NCBI GenBank assembly: GCA_018816905.1
Contig: JAHIVB010000007.1
Coordinates: 1-59,038 of the forward strand
Source of the DNA: Bacillota bacterium
GTDB lineage: Bacteria > Bacillota_I > Bacilli_A > Izemoplasmatales > Hujiaoplasmataceae
Length of the DNA stretch: 59,038 nt
Direction: 5' to 3'
The notes beneath the pieces were generated by a model. It was not told where the DNA came from. It was given only the letters and a program-made list of their open reading frames with translations, and searched no databases. The translations under genes were made by a program, and so were the position numbers. Below are positions 54,495-59,038 of the stretch, piece by piece; the stretch's first letter is position 1; every line of letters starts with the position of its first letter.

Positions 54495-55391
54495 ATGAAC
54501 GAAAAAACAGAATCTGTAATCATTGTCAAAACTTCAATCAAAATCATGATGATCAATGGGTTTCTTGCGGTCATAAAAATCATCGCCGGAATCATTGGAA
54601 ATTCAATGGCCATCATCTCGGATGCAGTGAATTCCATTAGCGATGTCGTAACGAACGTCGTTGTGATTATTAGCGGAAAGTTTTCTAGAAAAGGAAAAGA
54701 TCACGATCATCCCTACGGTCATGAAAAGTACGAGAGTATGGTTTCGATGCTTCTCGGTGTCGCAATCTTGGTAACTGCTTTTGAAATCGGTAGAGAGGCT
54801 GTTAGCGTGCTCTATCGATATTTCGTACAAGGTGTCGATATCACTGAACCTAAATTGGTTGCTTTGATTGTGGCCTTGGCTACCATTCTTATAAAAGAGT
54901 TTATGTTCCATTTTACAAAACGAAATGCCAAACTTGCACATTCATCCGCTTTACATGCTCAAGCTCTTGACCATCGAGGAGACGAACTTGCCAGTTTTGG
55001 AGTTGTAATTGGGATTGGGGGCTCGATGCTTGGATTCGTATTTTTAGAACCGATTGCATCACTTGTCATCTGTCTATTTGTTGGAAGATTAGGATTTAAG
55101 ATCATTAAAGATGGAATTTCTCAAGTGGTTGATGAATCTGCACCTGTTGAAATTTTGAAAGAGATGAAGGAAATAATTCGTTCAAATAAAGAAGTCCTTT
55201 CCATCGACGAATTGAAAACAAGACAGTTTGGAATGAAACTTTATGTGGATTTAGAAATATCTCTCGATGGGAAATTATCTCTATATGAGGCGCACGAAAT
55301 CGCAGAGAAAGTCCATGATCAAATCGAAGAGAAAATGGAAGATGTCATTCATTGTATGATCCACGTGAACCCCGGAAAAAAAAGTAAATAG
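54495..55391 (+). CDS. cation diffusion facilitator family transporter
   Basis: A 298-residue proton-coupled exporter of divalent metals (Zn, Mn, Fe or Co). Six TM segments are expected in residues about 10-210. Metal-site residues are visible in MAIISDAVNSISDVV (TM2), the His-rich cytosolic loop DHDHPYGHEKYES, and HAQALDHRGDELAS (TM5). A cytosolic C-terminal domain (DELKTRQFGMKLYVDLEISL, ending VIHCMIHVNP) is present. The metal cannot be assigned from the sequence. It has its own SD (GAGGGGA) and a strong terminator. Confidence 0.93.
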   Translation: MNEKTESVIIVKTSIKIMMINGFLAVIKIIAGIIGNSMAIISDAVNSISDVVTNVVVIISGKFSRKGKDHDHPYGHEKYESMVSMLLGVAILVTAFEIGREAVSVLYRYFVQGVDITEPKLVALIVALATILIKEFMFHFTKRNAKLAHSSALHAQALDHRGDELASFGVVIGIGGSMLGFVFLEPIASLVICLFVGRLGFKIIKDGISQVVDESAPVEILKEMKEIIRSNKEVLSIDELKTRQFGMKLYVDLEISLDGKLSLYEAHEIAEKVHDQIEEKMEDVIHCMIHVNPGKKSK

Positions 55392-55402
55392 TGAAAAAGT
55401 AA

Positions 55403-55442
55403 TTGACCATGTGTAAACAGTCTCACATGGTCAATTTTTTTT
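55403..55442 (+). terminator. terminator after the CDF transporter gene
   Basis: Perfect 11-bp stem TTGACCATGTG / CACATGGTCAA with a 10-nt loop, followed by eight T. Confidence 0.9.
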
Positions 55443-55476
55443 ATCGGAAAAAATATTTTTTTACTGATTAAATCTA

Positions 55477-55505
55477 TTGAAATCGCTAACATGTTTTGAT
55501 ATAAT
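55477..55505 (+). promoter_or_regulatory. promoter of the repeat lipoprotein gene
   Basis: TTGAAA (55477-55482), 17 nt, TATAAT (55500-55505) with an extended TGA, followed by a leader of about 35 nt with AGGAGG. Confidence 0.8.
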
Positions 55506-55546
55506 GAATGAGTAAACGGTTACGGCCAATAACATAGGAGGAAAAA

Positions 55547-58500
55547 ATGAAAAAGAAAAGTTTTATATTTTTGTTAATTCTGCTTTTCAGCTTCGGTCTT
55601 GTTGCTTGTCAAACGACATCAGAGACTACCACGACAACAACGACAGCGACAACTGCAACAAGCAGTGACACAACCTCAACGACGACTACTACAACGACAA
55701 CCCAAACGACTCAAAGTACTACAGCTTTCACCATTACGTTAGCTGGTCTTGAAGACGTAGGGTATACCGATGAGGACAAAATCCTTACTGGAGAACCATT
55801 TGACTTATTGGCGGGAGTTACTGCCATGGGTTCAGACGGTGTAGACTATGTAGCTAACGCATTGCTTACGAGCGATGATGCAGCATGTACGATTGAAGAC
55901 GGCATGCTAGTATCAAACAGCGCTAAAACTTGCATCGTTACGTACACAGTCGTTGTAAACTCTAAATACGCTAGAGCAGACCGCAACATCAAAATTTCTG
56001 CTGCTCCAATCGTAATGGAATTTACAGAAACAGATCGTTTTGACAATGACACTTTATTTGGAACAGACTATATCATCACTACTGATGATCCAGGCGTTAA
56101 TATGTTCCATTACTGGGCTGAAAATGGAAACGTTTTAGGTACTACTGGTTCAGTTCAAGTACTTGACGGAAAATTGGTTATAGTTCAAGAAACGATGGGT
56201 GGAGTTGGTTATGCTCTTCAAACCATCGCTCTAACTGAAATTGATTTGGTCAAAGGACAATATTATAAAATTACTTTGACAATCACTTCTGACACAGCCA
56301 GAGTTATTGACATCGTTACAAAAGCACCAAACAATGATTATGCAAATGATACTCATAGCTTAATCGAAATCTCTGCTGGAACAGCAGAATACGAAATGAT
56401 TTTCGTAGCGAACCAAACCACTTTACACTTAAACATCATGACTGGTGCCGTTGAAGGCAACATGAATGCTGGAACTCTTGAATTCTCAGACTTTGTATTG
56501 TGGGATGGACCAATTGTATACAATTATACAGAAATCGCTGACTTCTTTACAAACACTGACATCGCAGTGGATACTCCAATTGAATACATTACGACTACAG
56601 ATGCAGACTATGTAAGAGAATTCTATTACTGGGATCAAAATTCAGGTGCATTGTTCTCTGGTGTTACTGTAGACGGTGGAGTCGCAGTGACAGTTGAAAC
56701 ACAAGCTACTGATACTTGGGGAATCCAATTGCAATGGAATGACGTTAATAAAGCTGGAACTCCTTTGAAAGTCGGAGCTCATTACAAACTTGTTATGAAC
56801 GTCAATTCTCCAGTCGCAAGACTGATTAACATTGCTATCACAGGAAAAACAAATGGCCTTGAAAGTTCAGGATCACTCGATTATGAACTAGCTGTTGGCG
56901 ACAACCTTATTGAATTCGAATTCGCTTCCTTATATGACTACTTCTTCATGAAGATTATGTTCGGTAATTATGGCGATTTGGTTCAAACAGGAACTTATAC
57001 AATCACTGGACTGCAATTATGGGAAGAATCAGATTTCATTCCTGATGAAGAACCAGTTGACGATGGCGCTGTTATCGGAAACATTTTCGGTGAAATAGCA
57101 AACGAAAATGGTGATATCGCAATCAATCCTACGGAAGATCCAACTGGCACATTCTTCATTTGGGCAGGTTACGATTTCGGTTGGAACTCTGGATGGGTAG
57201 CATTTGCTGATGTAACTGGTACTTATACAGATGGCGAAGTCGCACTTGACATCGCAAACGAAAGTGCCCCAGAATTCTGGGGAATCCAATTGAAATATAT
57301 TGGTGGTGCACTCCAAGTCAACACTGAATACTTGGTAAGTTTCATTGTTACATCTGATGTTGCAAGAACAATCAATGTTGAAATTCATAATAGCAGTGCA
57401 CAATATGTTACTCAAAATTACGACCTTGTTGTCGGAGTTAACTACATTGAACTCAACTTCACTGCTCTAGTAGACTTTTTCAAATTACAATTAAATCTTG
57501 GTAACTTCTCAGAAGCAGATGAATCAGGATTGTTAGTATTAAGCAACTTTATGTTGACTAGACAAGTTGTTGAAATGGTAGGCTACGTTGAAAACGGAGA
57601 CTTCTCAACAGATATGGCAACTCTAGCAGCAACCGATACAGCCGGATGGGCAGTTTGGTCTACACAAGGATTAACCGATTCTTGGGCATTGCCAGCATAT
57701 GAAGGAACACAAACCATCGCTGGTGGAGTATTGACCGCAACGACTACAATCAAAGGTGGAGCAGATTGGGCTTGTCAAATTCAATACAACTCTCCAACAG
57801 CTGATTTGACAGTTGGCGCAATCTACAAAGTTGAAATGGACATCAACTCAAACGTTGACACTCAAATTGCATTGCAATTCAAGGGTGCTACAAATGATGG
57901 ACCTCACTCAACACAAGTTGTTAATTTACTTGCTGGAGATAACCATGTTGTTGTTTATTTAACAGCAATGCAAGAAACCATGAGACTATTCTTATTAATT
58001 GGTTTAACTGAACCAGGAACAACATTGGTATTTGACAATATCGTTGTCTTTGAACCGAAAGTGCCTGAAGAAGCACCAGCTATGTGGACAGGATATGGTA
58101 TGGAAACCGTTGAAGTTGACGGAGTTGTAACAGCTACATATACTGATACTCCAAGTGAATGGTGGAATGTTAACATTCAAAGTGCAGTCGCTGATTTCGA
58201 CGAAACTAAGACTAGTATCATCTTCACATTTACAGGTGTTGCTGGAACTGAATATCTATTTAAGATTGAAGGTGGCGGACAAGGTGTTGAAGCTAGTGCA
58301 ATCGCAACAGGCGCATCTCAGGAATTCGTTCTTGACCTAAGTGGTAAGACTGAAGCTGAACGAGCTGGATTCAACCTAATCGTTGTATTCGTCAAAACTG
58401 TAGGCGCATCAGGATCATTTACTGTTGATGGCTGGGAATATGTTATTCCTTCATGGGTTGGTTATGGAATGGAAGTTGTCCTTGACGGCTCTGCTGTAAC

Positions 58501-59038
58501 TGCAACCTATACTGCCACTCCTACGGAATGGTGGTCAAACAATATTCAAAGTTCACTCGCTGATTTCGACGCAACAAAACCTGGTATCATCTTCACATTT
58601 ACAGGTGTTGCCGGAGTTGAATACCTATTCAAAATCGAAGGTGGCGGACAATTTGTTGAAGCTAGTGCAATCGCAACCGGAGATTCTCAAGAATTCACTC
58701 TTGATTTAAGCGGCAAAACAGAAGCTGAAAGAGATGGATTTAACCTAATAATTGTATTTGTTAAGACAGTCGGCGCAGCAGGATCATTTACTGTTGAAGG
58801 CTGGACATATGTTATCCCTGCATGGACAGCCTATGGTATGGAAGCAGTCGTTACGGGTCTATCCGTTACTGCAACCTACACTGACACTCCAGCTGCATGG
58901 TGGAGCAATAATCTTCAAAGCCCTATCGCGGATTTTGATGAAACGAAAACTAGCATCGTCTTTACATTTACAGGCGTAGCTGGAACTTCATATTTGTTCA
59001 AGATTGAAGGCGGCGGACAATTTGTCGAAGCCAGTGCA
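55547..59038 (+). CDS. large repeat-containing lipoprotein with CBM-like domains (3' end outside window)
   Basis: An open frame of 1164 codons with no stop before the window edge. MKKKSFIFLLILLFSFGLVAC is a lipoprotein signal (lipobox LVAC), followed by a Thr-rich linker (residues about 25-60). Four successive beta-sandwich modules follow, with motifs such as TWGIQLQWNDVNKAGTPLKVG, FWGIQLKYIGGALQVNTEY and GYVENGDFSTD, resembling CBM_4_9-type carbohydrate-binding modules. From 58085 the protein becomes a 123-residue tandem repeat (WTGYGME, EWWNVNIQS, TFTGVAGTEYLFKIEGGGQ). The likely role is glycan or surface binding outside the cell. AGGAGGAAAAA precedes the ATG. Confidence 0.85.
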   Translation, partial: MKKKSFIFLLILLFSFGLVACQTTSETTTTTTTATTATSSDTTSTTTTTTTTQTTQSTTAFTITLAGLEDVGYTDEDKILTGEPFDLLAGVTAMGSDGVDYVANALLTSDDAACTIEDGMLVSNSAKTCIVTYTVVVNSKYARADRNIKISAAPIVMEFTETDRFDNDTLFGTDYIITTDDPGVNMFHYWAENGNVLGTTGSVQVLDGKLVIVQETMGGVGYALQTIALTEIDLVKGQYYKITLTITSDTARVIDIVTKAPNNDYANDTHSLIEISAGTAEYEMIFVANQTTLHLNIMTGAVEGNMNAGTLEFSDFVLWDGPIVYNYTEIADFFTNTDIAVDTPIEYITTTDADYVREFYYWDQNSGALFSGVTVDGGVAVTVETQATDTWGIQLQWNDVNKAGTPLKVGAHYKLVMNVNSPVARLINIAITGKTNGLESSGSLDYELAVGDNLIEFEFASLYDYFFMKIMFGNYGDLVQTGTYTITGLQLWEESDFIPDEEPVDDGAVIGNIFGEIANENGDIAINPTEDPTGTFFIWAGYDFGWNSGWVAFADVTGTYTDGEVALDIANESAPEFWGIQLKYIGGALQVNTEYLVSFIVTSDVARTINVEIHNSSAQYVTQNYDLVVGVNYIELNFTALVDFFKLQLNLGNFSEADESGLLVLSNFMLTRQVVEMVGYVENGDFSTDMATLAATDTAGWAVWSTQGLTDSWALPAYEGTQTIAGGVLTATTTIKGGADWACQIQYNSPTADLTVGAIYKVEMDINSNVDTQIALQFKGATNDGPHSTQVVNLLAGDNHVVVYLTAMQETMRLFLLIGLTEPGTTLVFDNIVVFEPKVPEEAPAMWTGYGMETVEVDGVVTATYTDTPSEWWNVNIQSAVADFDETKTSIIFTFTGVAGTEYLFKIEGGGQGVEASAIATGASQEFVLDLSGKTEAERAGFNLIVVFVKTVGASGSFTVDGWEYVIPSWVGYGMEVVLDGSAVTATYTATPTEWWSNNIQSSLADFDATKPGIIFTFTGVAGVEYLFKIEGGGQFVEASAIATGDSQEFTLDLSGKTEAERDGFNLIIVFVKTVGAAGSFTVEGWTYVIPAWTAYGMEAVVTGLSVTATYTDTPAAWWSNNLQSPIADFDETKTSIVFTFTGVAGTSYLFKIEGGGQFVEASA
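58085..59038 (+). repeat. 369-bp in-frame tandem repeat
   Basis: Units begin at 58085, 58454 and 58823, each exactly 369 bp (123 codons). The third is cut by the window end. Units are highly similar at protein level, and the nucleotide similarity is high in the EYLFKIEGGGQ segment. This points to recent internal duplication and possible copy-number variation or homogenisation. Confidence 0.9.

Noticed and set aside
58085-59038. CRISPR-like or intergenic repeat array
   Set aside because: The repeat is 369 bp, in frame and contiguous without spacers; it is a coding tandem repeat.

Overview
The window is AT-rich bacterial DNA with standard-code genes (TGA is used as a stop, for example at the ends of rsuA, ylbF and pulA). 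Gene content is low-GC Gram-positive: ylbF-ylbG-rpsP-khpA order, walJ, yhaM, DegV, SipW-type signal peptidases, lipobox lipoproteins, and pyruvate:ferredoxin oxidoreductase as central catabolic enzyme. My best inference is a free-living fermentative member of the Izemoplasmatales/Acholeplasmatales side of the Bacillota/Mycoplasmatota, not a code-4 mycoplasma. This rests on gene content only. I saw no rRNA, tRNA, CRISPR array, insertion sequence or phage.

Layout. 1-11.9 kb is housekeeping: peptide deformylase, glycogen debranching enzyme, RsuA, YlbF/YlbG, ribosomal protein S16, KhpA, a DUF523 protein, a DEAD-box helicase, DegV, a PadR pair, a Gx-transporter/ApbE/NusG_II flavin module, DUF1146 and YigZ. 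11.9-16.1 kb is cca-pulA-yhaM. 16.2-19.5 kb (minus strand) encodes a very large PrsA-like foldase. 33.1-38.3 kb is a thiolase/ketoreductase/KAS III-like/hydrolase operon divergent from a TetR regulator. 47.2-55.4 kb holds walJ, nifJ, a second PrsA-like lipoprotein foldase and a CDF cation exporter. From 55.5 kb a large repeat-containing lipoprotein runs off the window.

The standout is a cyclic-di-GMP-gated surface programme in two blocks. Each block begins with a near-ideal sigma-A promoter, a c-di-GMP-I (GEMM) riboswitch and an overlapping intrinsic terminator (about 19.74 and 38.47 kb). Block 1 encodes a SipW-type (TasA/camelysin-like) exported protein, a 2594-residue secreted protein with GLUG-like repeats and a lamin-tail domain, and two membrane GGDEF-EAL proteins. 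Block 2 encodes two more exported fibre-like proteins. After a terminator and a new promoter, block 2 continues with a SipW signal peptidase, a membrane-anchored McrB-like AAA+ ATPase, its DUF2357 (McrC-like) partner with a Lys/Thr-rich tail, two further exported proteins and a second SipW peptidase.

The terminator 5' strand overlaps the aptamer P1 3' strand in both riboswitches, so ligand binding should switch the genes ON. Block 1 also encodes an apparently intact EAL phosphodiesterase, which would close a negative feedback loop. The two extended PrsA-like foldases, the giant secreted protein and the CBM-like lipoprotein suggest investment in an extracellular matrix or adhesive surface layer. 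The role of the AAA+/DUF2357 pair inside such a locus is unknown to me and is the most promising novelty here.
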